From Mnemiopsis leidyi (taxonomy: Eukaryota; Ctenophora; Tentaculata; Lobata; Bolinopsidae): a DNA stretch of 57,022 bases. A program made the position numbers and the translations under genes. Location: contig JH154463.1 of NCBI GenBank assembly GCA_000226015.1, positions 1 to 57,022 of the forward strand. Direction: 5' to 3'. The number at the start of each line of letters is the position of its first letter. Position 1 is the stretch's first letter. The notes below the pieces were generated by a model. That model had not been told where the DNA came from and made no database searches. It was given only the letters and a program-made list of their open reading frames with translations. Of the stretch, positions 10,799 to 25,700 are shown one piece after another.

Positions 10799-13700
10799 GT
10801 AAGTAGACTTGTCGGGGCTGAAGTCTTGCTGCTTCTCTGATTAATTGTCGTGTTCTGTGTAGACTTTGATAATTCATGATTGATTTAGCTTGCTTTGAAT
10901 CATTAATGACGCCATACTGTTTGCTTATACTTAGCTAATGCTGATTCGGGGGTTAAGCTTTTGAGGTGAATCAAATATTTGTGTCGTCAACTGCTTTATT
11001 TGTGGGTGCTACCGCTAATACGTTCCACCTTTGACATTTACATTTATTTCTGATTATTTAATTTCATAATACCTCCTAAAAGCCGCTAAAAACAGAAAAA
11101 GAAGAACTCAGACCATCGGCTATCTGCGACCTTTTCCCTTTTGTTCGGATTATAGATAAAGATATTTTTGGGGAAGCGTCGCAATTTATGTATCGTGAAA
11201 CGATTGACCGAAGATAATTTGTGTACGGCCAATTTATATCGACCTATGCGCTATCACGTGATATAACAAAATCTGTGACCCCTCCCAAAAATGCCTTCTG
11301 TATTTCGTCCACAGTTAATTCACGTCCATTTCGTGTCTCCATACAAACCATGTTTGACATCAAGCTCCGATTGCAGGGAAAGTTAGCCTGAAATATCTGT
11401 TTTGGGCTGACTTATTAGGGAGAATTTCTGAAATGCGTGGTCTTGTGGTTGCGCACCCTATATAATCTATGGCCTATTGCGAATAATCTAATTAATTGTA
11501 AGCCTACAGTAAAATGCGTTCCCTCGTTGTGTACAACTTAGAAGAACCCATCCACTTGCACTTTGTGATAAACCTGGAATTATTAAGCGTAACAACAAAT
11601 TATTAATGAAGGAATAATTAAAACAGCTACTTTTTTTGATGCCGCATTAGTTCCATCAGCCGTATAATTGCAAATAAAAAGTGCATCGGGATACCTTGCG
11701 GTTTTACTGTTGTTGATTTGGAATATTCTTTGACGTTCGTCACGATTGAGGCGGAAAATACAGAGTTCATTCGAATGAACGTTCGCCAATATGACGGCAA
11801 GATGCAATGGTCCATCTTAAGAACCTATCTGCTCGTTTGCAAGGTGGTGGAACATTCAAGAATTTAGATTTTTATGCCAAAACTATCGAAAATCTTGGCG
11901 AGATATTTGAATGAATTAAGTCCGTAAAAATTTTTTTGTGGAACTTTGTTGATCACAAACATCAAAACTGCAAATTCTTAAAAAGAATCTGGCAGCTGTT
12001 TCAAATACGAATGGCACGTTAGATCGAGTGATTAACCAATCTGTCAGTCAATGAAGACCGACAGATTATAAAATGACTACTGCACGTGTCCAAACAAGCG
12101 AGCTGCCCTTCCTTCTGCTTACATCGAAATTGGTGCACAGTTGTCTAGGGTTTCAGTTTTTGTATTGTCGGTAATAGCTTGATAGTAGAAATGATTTACA
12201 AATACAGACATTGCAGTGTAAATATACAAATAAGAGCCTCAACAAGAAGGATTGTGAATGTAGACAAGTGCTTACATATATAACCGCTTAACTTTAATCT
12301 AAACTCCAAGTTTAGATAGCGGTTCCGTTACTAACTAAGATAATTTCCCACTCTTACCTTGCCTAATTCTGTGAAATTAAGTGTGAAAACGTCTAAAACA
12401 GGGGTAGAGCTCATGCCTGTAATGCAGTGTACGCTCTTCAGCCACCCAGTTAAACACCGAAAATAGATCGTAACTGCCGATAGTAAATTGCTAAACGATG
12501 TCGGCCTGTACCGGCCGGATAGTATTTAATTTCCGGGTCTTTTTAGCAGATCTGCGAGGGATTAGGTGGGCTCCCACGTCAATCAGCCCGCCAGCCGCAG
12601 ATCTCAAGTCACACCATCTATTTTTCTGAACTTTTGTTCCGTTTACACCCCGTTTTTAAACACAAAGTTGTGAAAATATGGCGTTGTCCCTTAGGTTTAA
12701 TAGGTTTCGCCTCCTCCTGTACATCGTACACTGTGAAAAAGTAAGCCGTGTGTTTAGATTTTTTCTAATCGATCGTCTAGCCATTTTCCTAGTCGTAATG
12801 ACGAGCCGGGTCACACTAAACTTTTAGATTTATCCTTTACCAACAAGCAAATGAGTAAGATGGTAACTGCTTGTTTGTGTTTATGATTGATATTATAACG
12901 AATATTGCACTTCCATAAACAGTTTGGCAGTAAGTAATTCGTTGTTATTAGATAAAGTAACAGATAAGCTGTTACCTGAGTGAACGTTGCACTTGTCAGA
13001 CATGCTTCAGTTTCACTTGGTTAATTCCAGTTTAATTCTTGTACTTCTAATAAACACAAATAAAATAATGTAGTCAAACATTTGCTGAAAGATTCAATAA
13101 AACATTTAACTCTTACGGCTACTCACTGAGTGAATGAGTGATATTGGGTAATCCTTATACAAAGAAATCTATCACATTATTATTGAGCAAGTATACGCTG
13201 CACCAATGTCGTTATCAAAGTTAACTGGGAATGTCTCCCGACAGTGAAAATCTCCTTATCCTAAAGATAATTTCTGAGATTTTAAACAAGCTCGCAGATT
13301 ATAGTTGTAAAGGAGCGTTACATCTGGGCCCTGGGGAGGTATCTCAAACTTGTCTAGACATGTGACACCTATTGACCTATGAGAATTGAGACTGTAACAA
13401 TGAATATCAATAAACACTTCACTGCACGTGTACAAAAAAACAAATTTGTGACACCTCTCTAGGAGGAGCGTTCCTCATACGGCATTGCGATGACTAACAT
13501 AAATATATCTTCAGAAGTTACGAGAGCTAGCCAAGCAGTCAGAAAGTAAGTAAAATACATCTATTTTTCGGATTTGTCAACGATTTCCTTGTCTTGCCGA
13601 CACATCACTCTTTATCCATATAAAACACTTCGATTGGGATAATGGTTTTGCCGTGCTATATTCCGCACGTGTGTGTTAATCTTCATAATATACTGACCGT

Positions 13701-16700
13701 ATTCCGACTGATGAACTGATAACAGATTGCATTGACCTCCTGACTGATTTTCTCCTGGCCTATCCATTAATTTTCATTTTTTGTTTTCCCAACGTTTCTT
13801 GGATCTTTGAAAGCTTTGTCAGGGTTCCCTGATGTAGATTTGCTGATGTAGATTAGCTGATGTAGGTTATATCCTACTTTCTTACTTTTTATACAGGGTA
13901 ACAGAAAATATACCCGATTACATTTTCATGAATACCAATCTGTTCTTGTGACTACTATTTTCCATGAAAACTATATAATAATGAAAGAGGCTGGCCGGAC
14001 CATAATGTCGTCTGGCTTCACCAACTTACGTTAATCACTCTTGTATGTTTTTAGGAAAAATATTAATTACCGCGGCAGTTAATGTTATTCATCAAAACGT
14101 GATCGTAGGCTTTTTAGGATCCTTTTTTACTCCTGTAGAATTTTATAACGAACTTCCGCTGGTAAAGATGCAAGTATGCCTGCTCAGAATTTCTTGATCT
14201 CACAATACACAGGACAATATTGATGGTTAGGGTCGTTATACTTTGTAAGTTAACCAGATAAGACTACGAGACTGTCATTTGTAAGGATTTGTTACACGTG
14301 ACCAAGATCGGACACAGGGAGCAGGCTTGCACTGACAGAGAAAGTCGACCTAACGCCTAACTATTAAATAACCTTGTTGCAATGTATATTTTTTCTATTA
14401 GATTGGACCATACGTCATGTGAACAGATTTCTTTTCGATCTCGTCGGACGTGGTTTTGGTTAAGAGGATCATTAATAATCGGATATAGGTATAGAGGTAA
14501 AGTGCCAGCAGTGCTCATTAATACGGGCTGTGGGGTCGGATCTACAGTTGTTATGATTAGCGAGACGGTCCTGCCCTCCATCTCTACTATATCAGCCATC
14601 GCAATATCTCTCCCTGCTCTTCGTTTATTTACTCTTGTACAGCTTCATATGCTTACACCATCTTTTTTACTTATGCTTTGTGTGATATGTTCCCACCGAT
14701 ACTGATCGGAAGTTGAAGCAGTCTAAACTGAACTGAATTAATTGCAAAGCTGGTTGTCTACGAGGAATTCTGCAACTTGACAGACAGCCCTCCCTTCAGT
14801 CGTATGGAGAATTTGTTCCGAGGGCGAAGGAAGGCTTTTCGGAGAAATGGTTGGTTTCTATTTTTCTTTTATTTTACCCTTTATATGTCAGATTTTTTAA
14901 TTCGAAGTTTGGGACTTCAATTGATTCTGTGAGTCAAACTTTCAGTCTTTTAGCCATAAGATGCAATTTTACCCTTGGTTTCAAGTGGGGAGGGAACCTT
15001 TTTCAGGTCCCCATGTTTGGCAAGCTCGACTCCAAGAGGTGTGTACTGATCGGTAAAGGTGGGTTATATTGTTGTGGGTGGACCGACAGATCAACCAATC
15101 TACATGACACTTATTATTAATTTTATATTCTTATGACTCTTTTAACCAAGTCAAGGTGAAGTAATCAGATCTTCTATTTTCTCGATCTTCTTGAAGCCAT
15201 TTTTTATCTCAACGAACGAAGGAAGCTGACAGTAATCGCGTAAACTTCAAATTGAACAGGTCAAATGACTTTGTTATTTTTTAGTGACTAACACAGTGGC
15301 AAGCCTCACTTCCGACTAAACCTAAGGAGTAATCTTGCATGTGAGATGAATGCACGGTATGAAGTGACGATTGTAATCGGCATTGACCAACATTTTTATA
15401 AAGTAGCCTGGAAATGACTTCTTCAGTGTTAGGGCTGTGACCGTCTCTTAATAGTTATCCCATGCTTACGGCGAAACTTGTTTACTTTTCATTGGCCGGC
15501 CTAATGCTAATCTCCAAATGAGACGATTGCTCATTATCGGTACGGCTGAAGGTCGGGTATTTTTCCGGGACCCGCTTCAGTTTTGCTGCACTTGATTGGT
15601 CGGAGGGAGGAACTTTACCAGGATGATAAGCTGATTGCTGCCTTCTCGAGTTGGATATGTATCCTCGGAGAGTATCCTCTCAGTGGTATTTATATCAACT
15701 GAAACATTTCCAGTCTATCGATAGCTGTACCAGCTCAGGTTTGTTGTCGGAACTGGTGACTTCTCCGCATCTTTTCCTTCTAATCTGATAATAATTGGTT
15801 TTCTTTGCTAACTGCGATATGGAAACTATTGACTACTGGCTTACTGACAGTTTCAAAAACGGAAACTTACAAAGAAGATTGTCCGATTATAACTCTCATG
15901 CTCACACACAATATCGCCCTTTCAGATCATTGAGCTTTAATTACTAATTAGGTAAAGTGATACTGAGTAATGGCTTGACCCAGTGTGAAAATTGTTGCAT
16001 TTTGGTTGCAGGATAAACAATGACAAACAAATCGGCGTAACTCCTAAACTGAAGCAAATATATTTTCCAAATGTCATGATGGTATATCCTTCGGTCTTTA
16101 GTTAATAGTTTAAGATACGGCGACATGCCATAGACCGATTGTAAATGTAAGCAACATTGCAAAACTGCCAGTATATTTGTAGAGGTCTGAATGCGTGCCA
16201 AGGTGCCAAGTTTAACTTGACAAGGGAAGTAGGTATTCCGTCACTTACTAAGCATTTCACGGCCGAGAAAGAGGAATTTTCTATGAACATTGTTAAAAAG
16301 GATCTGACTTCTCCATCACACACCCTATTAAAGCGGGAAACTTTAACAAAAACGTGGTTGTTGTCAGCAATAAACATATGTAACTTGACTTCATGTGTCT
16401 AGTTTAGACATCAAAACGTCGAGGAATACCCTCTACTCATTTCTAAATAAATAAGTTCTTATTGAGTGGATTTGATATGGAGATCTTGGGTACCAATATT
16501 GACAATTTATTATGGCTAAGCAACTCTGATCTTCATTGACAAGCAAAGCCTTTTGCTTACATTCTTCAAGTTTTCTATTGAGTTTCTGCTGATCTTAAGA
16601 ACTCCTGTATTCCACCATAAAACAAGATTCCAGAGACAAGATCCAACGAATGTCTGAAGTGTTCTCCCTATCGACAACGATGATTTGTGGAGTGGTTAAA

Positions 16701-19700
16701 CAGATTCCTCATCTCCAGACTGAGTCTGGTGGACCATGTCCCTCCCACCTCAGTGTTGACGTTATTAACCTTCTCAGTCCGACAATCCTAAAAATGGATC
16801 CGCAATATATGTCATGGCTCGAATGTGTTTAACAGCTTTAGCAAAACGCTTTTATGTTTTTTCTGGAAACGATGTTGACTTGGCACCTGCTTGTGGCGAT
16901 TTCTCCATTTCTCTTCAGTTTTTTCAGCAATCATTTTCGGTTGGCTTTTCTCAACCACTACTTTATATATTAGTGTCTGTGACTCAATGGAGTTTGCTCG
17001 ATCTTTTCGTCAAAGACTATCCTCGTATTTTGGTAAGTCACTTGTGGCTTACATTCGATCATATTCACTATCAAACTTTGTGTTTTATCTACCAATCCAA
17101 ATGACAAGTATAACTGAGCTAATCAATTATCTGATTTGAGCATCAGTGGAACATAATGTTTGTCAAACATAAACGTCTCCTCATACATTAAGTTTAACAA
17201 CAAAGTCAATTATCTGATTTGAGCATCAGTGGAACATAATGTTTGTCAAACATAAATGTCTCCTCATACATTAAGTTTAACAACAAAGTAGCGCAGTTGT
17301 TTTCCTGATCATGAATTGTTCAAATCTCACTGCCCTGGCAGCTTCATCGTCATGAGATGAGCGATGTTAAAGACTATAAGTTTCACTATGAGTTCCACTA
17401 TACATCAGTCGAGATCACTTACGATTGGTGAAGTCATCATCCATAGAAGAGTGCTCTATCGCTTCAGGAGAAACGAGAGCTATTTAGTACAATTGAAGTG
17501 TCGCGTTTGGATCCCGGGCAGCCCCTGCCGGGGCCGCATCCGGGGCAGCCCCTCATATCATTCATGTCTTCCGCGCGTTACGTCTACTCGCTCCTTAATT
17601 AATGCATACCAATCACCCATTATAACCATGGAATTCCGAGCAGCTATCATTACATATCTAANNNNNNNNNNNTACTGATTAGTGCTGGTTTTAGTATCTC
17701 AATCTAAAATCTAAATTCTACTCTACTGATCAATGACAGTATATCTGCATCACATGACTTATTAAGTTTGATATTAAATTGTTTATCTTAAGACGCTTAT
17801 GTTAGCACTTAACTGTAATTTTTTTGAAATTTAAAACGTCTTACTTGATATTCAATCTATCATGGAATATTTTGTTTATTTGTCCCACCATCATATCACT
17901 AACTTTTCAGGAACAAAATTGAATCGATGAAACCACAATTTTTGGAGAAAGCTAAAAATAATGCGACGGATTCTATTACGACGACCGAAATTTTGGCGGT
18001 CCGAAAATATGGCGAAATTTCGGGAAAACCGTCACATTTCGTACGTTATAAAAATGTCTTGTAAGGTATATGGACTCTGTTGAACCGCTCCATCCAGCTA
18101 AATGAGGAGCTGTGCAAGGTAGTTAGTGCAGCAAATTAACGTAAGAAACTTGAAAGTGGCAAATCGTCACTTACTTTACATCTTATGTCTAATATCTATG
18201 CCATATCGGGAAATTGTTAGATCTAAAATCCTTATATCCAAAGCTGGTCTGTGATCTACGTCGTCTACCGAGTAGCCACCATTCCTATCTTATTTAATAC
18301 CCAGATTTCCAAACTCGTGTGGATTTGAGAAAGCATTGTGATCGGACGATTCCAGGCTATCCTTAAGTTGGAAGCTTGCTAACCATGAAACGTGATGTGT
18401 TTTCGTTAAATAAACTCGCGGATGTTTATTTACGACTGTGCTTATACTCTTGCGATTTGACTAGTAAGTGCTGATTGCGGATTGAGCGATTGGCCCTCAT
18501 GTGATCGAGTGACGTGGTAAGCAGGCAGTTCATGTAAACTGTAGTAGAGTTGGTGACGAAACAGACTATTATATGTCCTCCTGCCTTTATGCTGTGACTT
18601 AGCTCGCGTGGTTTTTACTCAACGCTAAATGGTTGTTATTCAAAATGTCGTCCACCGACAATCCTCGGACTCGTCACTCTCGGGTAATTAACTAGTTTAC
18701 TATTTTATTGTACTTTCGTCACTCTCGGGTAATTAACTAGTTTACAATTTTATTGTGCTTTCGTCACTCTGCAGCAGACAGAAATGGTCAAATTTAACCT
18801 TTGACTTGACCAACTTCATGTTTTGATGAAATCGAAAACCAACGCGGATATTTGTTTACGACCAGATTTATACAATTACGCGTAAGTAAGTTATTACTTA
18901 TCTCTAACTTAAAGTTAAAGACGTGATGAACAGTTAGTAATTGGAAATGACACTGTCATGAAGTTGGAAACAGAACCGAATTCTTTCCTTTTCTCGAACT
19001 CAGATTTTTTTATACAGGTTCTCTCTTTTTACCAGGTACTTAATTATTCTTAAATTCCACATTATGGCACTGTTTACAACTGTTGTATGCTGCAAAATCG
19101 ATTTTCCATATCCTGCAGTATTTCTGAAATCTTTTCTTATTTACACGGTGAATTGGTAGAACCTGAAAAAGGCATTTATTCATGAGGCTTTGCAAAAATT
19201 TTAAGTATTTCATGCGCTACTATCTCTTATTGATTTGTACCAATGCAGTGTGTCTAGATATGATAAAAATGCTGATAGAAAATTTGAAATTGTAGAGGCG
19301 AACTTGGACAGTGTTAACTGTTGAAACTCCGAAAATTCTTGTTTTCTGCAGCATCTTTAATATGTGGTGTTATAGTGATGTTTGAGGCGGGCTTTGTTTA
19401 ATGGTAAAGTATGTCGCTTGATGAATGACGTTATGGAGCAGGATGAACTAAGTGTTCATCTACCAAATAAACATTGTAACAGTACGTATGTGACCAATCA
19501 AATACTCAAATTGCGCAAACAGACAAAAGTATAGGAAAGATGCTGATGCTCTAGCTATAGCTAAAAACAATTGTCGTATATATATATATGAAAGTACTAC
19601 AAGTACATAGCTACATAATCCTAAATCCCAGTTATTCGTAATTTTCCATGCCACTACCATCAAAGTAAACCTGCTCAATCTTAGTCCAATTTTTCATAAT

Positions 19701-22700
19701 TTCATATCGCTCACTAACCCTCTGTAAAGCCAACGTGTAGATATAAGCACTACCGACCCGTACGTGGCAAGCTGTGGATGAAATTTCCTGACACTAATAC
19801 GACTAGCTTGATTTTCCTACGAATTGTGGAAGTACTTGTACTGTGTCATGAGCTGAGTGCATTATATCTGGATATCATCTCCGGCCAATTCCCTGTCGGT
19901 TTATTGTACTATTGCCTCACTTTCTATTGTTGATGATTCGGTGAAATGTTTGGTTGGTACCAGTTGAGTTGGTAACTGGGCGGTAATTGGGCGGTAACAG
20001 GATACAATACTGAACAATCGTTCCACGCCTGCCTGGCTTGGGTCCATTAAATATGACACTTGGGCTCTGTACCAGAAATTGACTTGAAATGCCCTGACCT
20101 AAATTGCTTTGTTTTGTTTTGGTGAGGTTAAGTTCTTTCCTTCTTCTGCTTGTTTAGGAAACGCTTGAGCCACACGTTGGCATTTTGCTTTTTGACCGTT
20201 GAATTAACTCGGGAATACTCAAACTTAAATTTGTTAATTTGCAGCTTGAGTTTTATGGTTGTAGGGTTTCAACTCCACAAAAGCAAGAGAAACTGCTCAG
20301 CTTGAGGACAAACTGATGCTAAAATCTCTGATGAAAATTAGAAATTCACTGTTCCGACGCTTTATAACACGAGGGATGGTCTCTCCGCGCGATTTTGTAA
20401 ATACTTTTTATGAGCCTGAGGAGGTCATCCTGTACTCCTTCTACGACTGCAAAGACGGTGAGTCTTCCTCAAGCAACGTACTTTATATTTTTGGCTCAAG
20501 TCCTAGACACTTGAGGGTGACCGTAAGCGCCTCTTCCTTTCTTCACTTTACCTCTAAAGATAGAATTAACTACGTCAAATATACGCGAAATTGCTGCTCT
20601 AAATTCCTTGGTTGGACCGGGAAATTACCGAGCATGGGAAAACGGAAGCCAAGTAACGGATGGTATGGCGACGGTCTAATGGTTATTAGTTCCCCACACA
20701 TCGATAGGAGATATTTCACTTAGTTCCGTTAGGTCGGCCTGGCATTCCGACCTAGTCCATAAACCAGAGTAGATTTTGGTGTGAAGTAGACGTTAGAAGA
20801 CGGGCCCATTAGAGAGTAGCTGACAAGGTACTTGTGATAATATCGACACTCTATTAGAAAGTGCAGACACTACCTGGCCGCCAGCTTCTTTTTCTCTCCA
20901 CGTGCATTGTACGTGCGCGGCTCTTCATTGCACGTGCGGAGCACACGTACGGTCCTTCATACCACGTGCTAGATACGTGCGCGGCTCCATCCGACTTGAC
21001 CTCGTTTCGGACACCACATCAGCCGTGAAAACCCGTTTTAGTTTGACCCGACTTTAACTTGTCTGAGAGGAGGCTAGGATAGTTTGAAAGCAGTTGTGCA
21101 GGCCAGTGAAGTATGTTTGAAGAATGAGAAGATAATTGTGTCGTAGTAAGATACGGAGTTGTCTGTGGGCTGCTGTTGGCTGATACAACTCGATTAGCTG
21201 AGGTCCTGCCTGCTGATTGGTCAACTGACCTCCACCCCACACGACATTGTTTTCTCACTTAAATTTTCCAGTATCGCCTTCTCTAACTACATTTTGTTGA
21301 CGCACCGCACACTTTTCCCCTTCAACTTGAAAGATCATGAAAGCAAAGTTGATCCACCTTCTTCAGAACGAATACTTCAGACTCTACTCCCTCTCTCGAT
21401 CTTCTGGCTTGTTGCCAGGCTTCATTCCCCCCGGGACTCTCCTAAATAAACACCGCGTTTCTATTTCAAGTAGTGAGTATTATATATCTAGAACTTTCTT
21501 CTTTTCCCATTTCTCCCTGTCACTTCGTTTCTGACAAGCTGGTATTTGTTAGTTTGCACCACCTTTCAAAATGCAATTATTTGCAAAGTCGGAAACGCGG
21601 TCTGGCCGGGTTCATGAAAAGGGTCTGCGTTATGTGGCTTCGTTCCTCGTTACAGAGCAAGCTACGACTAAGTGCGGCATTGCTCTGAAACTGTAGACAC
21701 ACTTCACATACACTATCTGTCAAGTGGGCAATTAATTCCCGGATTATTGACCCAATCTGTACCAGAATTGTATATGTTTCGCACTCAACTGGAAAAAAGT
21801 TCCTATTTTGTTCCAGGGTTAAAATGTTGAGGTCCAAACATATTACCTTGTTCCTAACCGTGTTTTGTCCCACCCCATACCGACAGAATTTCAACCAAGA
21901 CAATTTGTTCAATCGTTTTCCTTTTCTCTGACGTAGTAGCTCCTAGAATTTGTGCCGTTTTACTTTAAAGTTAAGACAACAGCTGGTGTCTGAAACGATT
22001 GCGGAAGGGGGTATACTTTGGAGGAAACTGAAACATTCAGTGTGATTAAAAGTGGTGGCGGCTTTTGCGGAGGACCACAGTCCGGTGGACCATATACCAC
22101 TCCGCCGGCGTGATCTTAGTAGAGCAGTCTCTCATCCTCGTCTTCCTGGTCATGAAGAGTGTTCCGTCCATCAGCGAAGGTAATCGTTCTTGTTCTTACA
22201 TGGCTCACTATACAATCTAGTTAGATACTCTTATAGTTTAATAGCTGAAGACGATTAACACATGCTTATCGAAAGCTACTATAACAACAAACTCGTATGA
22301 TCTTTTTATGTCTATAAAACCCCCTTCAAACTAAGAGTTCAAATTCTATTCGTGAAGGATCTCGGTATTGAGATAAGGTGATGGTGCTAATTACTGGTGG
22401 GGATGTTCAGTGATAATGTGGGTCACAAATGTTTTATTGTAATTTGTTATAGCTTTTCATCAGAACCTAATGTTTCATTGTGGCTATTGGAGTGTTAAGT
22501 GGGCCACATAACTTTTCCTCTAAACCTAAATCTATAAACCCAATCTTGGGTTTAAGACTGTCTGAGCTTGACTGTTGTAGAGCAATACTCTACAAAACTT
22601 AATGTGAGGGACGGTGGTGCTGTAACAATTACCATATCCAGGACAACATACAAATCCATAGAGATTGCCAGTCTGGGAACATGCGAGGCGATGTTTCCCT

Positions 22701-25700
22701 TTGTAATTATAACTGTTGCAGTGCAAATTGCAAGTCACTATTAACCTATTGTTTGAGAATTAAAATTCGTGGCTACATTTCACAAAAATTGAGATTAACA
22801 ATCAGTACAACGCTATTCAGAGAAATAGTCTCGAAATATAAATCTAGCGGCTAGCCACGCCTCGTCCCGTCTGCACTCACGTCGGATCGTATACCACCGT
22901 GACGGAATGGAGACGGCATGCTTCAGTCTCTGTGCACATAAATTATACATTGCTTAGTGTGCGCTCAAGCATGATGCATACTTCAGTCTCTGTGCACATA
23001 AATTATACATTGCTGATTGTGCGCTCAAGCATGATGCATTATCACATAGCTTATAATGGATCACCACGTTTCGGAAATTTAGGAACTTCGTACAAGATGA
23101 GAATGGAGCTTGATTTTGTGTGTCTTTATACAATATCAATATCGATAAGTCGGACTAGTCCCTCTTCTCTCTGCTCGTCCAACACGAAACTTCGTCCTGA
23201 CATAGATTTAACTTAGGCTTCTATCGAGCTATTTGACTTGCGTAGACTGTGAGAGCTCAGATATCTCATTTGTTTGCAACTAAAGAGGAAGCACTCCTTA
23301 CAGTTAGACTCAGAGGACTTTCTTTAATATTTTATTATTTCATTCAAATAGTCATCTTATGACATTTCATGTCGTATTGTGTTGTGTTTGGTTGCAATCA
23401 TCCCAAAATAGAACTAGGGTCCCAAAATAAGCCCTCAAGCATCACTCTTCTTTTCCTAGATAAGTTTTCGTTAGATTTCAGCAGGGGATAGAAATGTTAG
23501 TTTGTCGAGTAACGATACACGACGCTCTTAGTTTTGAGTTTTACAAGTAACGTAGTTCTTTAAGGTTAAACACCATTTCTGGTGATGAACGCAATTTCTT
23601 GGCCTAGTCGCAAATAATTTGGACATTATAGAGATGGAATGTCTAAATTGTAATTGTAATTGCAATTGTAATTGTATTCAATTCCCTGTCTCATTTGTCA
23701 CCTGTTAAGCTGGGAAGAACTTTAAAACTTCAATCAACCTTGTCAATTCTCCCTTGTAGATGTCTATCAAGTATGAACTATCTTTGCCCTTTCAGTTTCA
23801 CACTCTTTTTATATTTTTCCTGGTTCATTCAGAAAGACCAAATATGGGACGTTCCGATTTCATGGATGATAAAGGATAATTGCACCTAAGGATTGCAAAA
23901 ACGGGAAACCGCATTTTACAACCAGATCATTGGCACTGAAGTGATACTACGTCTATGAAGTCAAGGTATCTAAGTGAGTTGGAGCAGGTTCAGCACTTTG
24001 TTGTTGTTTAATGCACCCGGAAGTGACGAATGACCGTGAGACGAAAACCGAACTGTTTGGCACGATTAATGCAATTTTAGGCGTTCTGACAGGGCGATTT
24101 TCCAATCAAAGAGGAAATGTATAGGCTCACATTAACCATTATACTAGGCACCGCGTACATTATGGCCTGTCTTGAAGGCAAAATCAAATTGTCAAAACTT
24201 TGTTTCGCCTTATCTGCTCTGGCACCAAGCTTTAAGAGTTGACCTTTGACCCGTCTATAAACGACGATGATAACCTTTGAACTTTAGAGGACACGTTGCT
24301 GCCCCTTTGAAGAAGTGATCATACTTTTTGTTGTGCTGTTGTCAAACTTGGAATCTCATATGGGCTCAAGATGAAATTTTCAACCAAGTGCAGTTTTTTG
24401 CGTCCTTGTAAACTTAAACTAAACGTTTAGCGTGTATGCTCTATTTTTTAATCTATTATACTTATTAATTTAATAGTATGGATACACCTATATATGGGTG
24501 TACCCATACTAAAAGATGTATAAGTATAATCTGCAATATGCGTTCACGTGTTGTTGAGAGTTCCCGCACGAGGGCGCAGCCCAAGAAGTGGAACTGAATG
24601 CTTGAAGCTTTTAACATGGAGGGTCCAAATGGCTTATAATCACGTCAATGCTTGTTGGCGTAAAAGGTGTATATCCTCAATCGATACCTTATCAACGCAT
24701 AATGTTTCACGAACAATAAGCTATGAGAACCACTTTTTATTTATAGGATCACCCTTAATCGGGCTACCATTCGGAGAACGTAATCCATAATCTATCAGCT
24801 TTTAACATCACCAATGTGTCATCAATTCGTCATTAGGTTTCGTGAAATTGTCGAGATCTCCAACCATTTACTTCGCTCCTTATCGTAAAGAAAAACAATT
24901 ACAACTGTTAAAAGCAAAGTATAAACCTTACTTTCCGAACATTCAAAAAGCAAATATGTTAGACGGATTGCTGATCTTCATTTCCATGAGAAATTGAGCC
25001 GGTCTTTTGTTAAGTTAATATGTTTCTTCAACTATAGCTTAAATTGAATATGAAGCACGCATCGGGTGAAGGCGAGATATTTCGAGGAAAGGTATCGATT
25101 GTGGATGTCATCTTTGAAACTAAAGTTTACCGCCGCTTCCAGATCTTTTAGTGCTCATCTTGCTGGTTTCATCACCAGTCTGTAAAACCATCAGTCGAAT
25201 GACATAAGACCATCTGGCATGTTTCAAGTCAGACTAACTTATAACACCCATTCTCAACTCAGCATGACATCAGTCCTTTGATATCAACAACCTAAATTTG
25301 TGCCTTAAGTTCGAATTTTTCTATTTCCATTACCTCTTGTGCAGCGGTACACCCTCATTGAAAGAAAGGTAGACAATGAAACGTCTGCGGAGGGCAGCAA
25401 CGGATCCAAGAAGGATATTAATGGGGGCAAATATTCGACGGAACAGCGAATTTGGAAAAGGATCCTTTTTCGCGAACCCAAATGCACCACTTTCAGACTT
25501 CATCTTTCCTCCAGCCCTTCCGGATCTCATCGTCTCTACTCAAAAATACCATGACTTTTACCGACGCAACAGCTTCTGTAGGTATTCCATTCGTATTGTA
25601 GTGCAGCCTTTGTTGCATTTTGAGACTGTTTTGGATTTGTACGCCTAGAAATAATAGGATCCGGTCGTATTAATGTGATTGAAAATCAAGCCCTAAAACC

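Noticed and set aside
13516-13546. Mini-exon KLRELAKQSE between CTTCAG and GTAAGT
   Set aside because: Its length (31 bases) does not fit between exons 1 and 2 in phase. Short matches like this arise often in 16 kb of intron.
14357-14705. Frames on both strands, one with an INTG-like peptide resembling a retroviral-type protease site
   Set aside because: One short resemblance, no gag or reverse transcriptase context, and both strands are open, so no call is possible.
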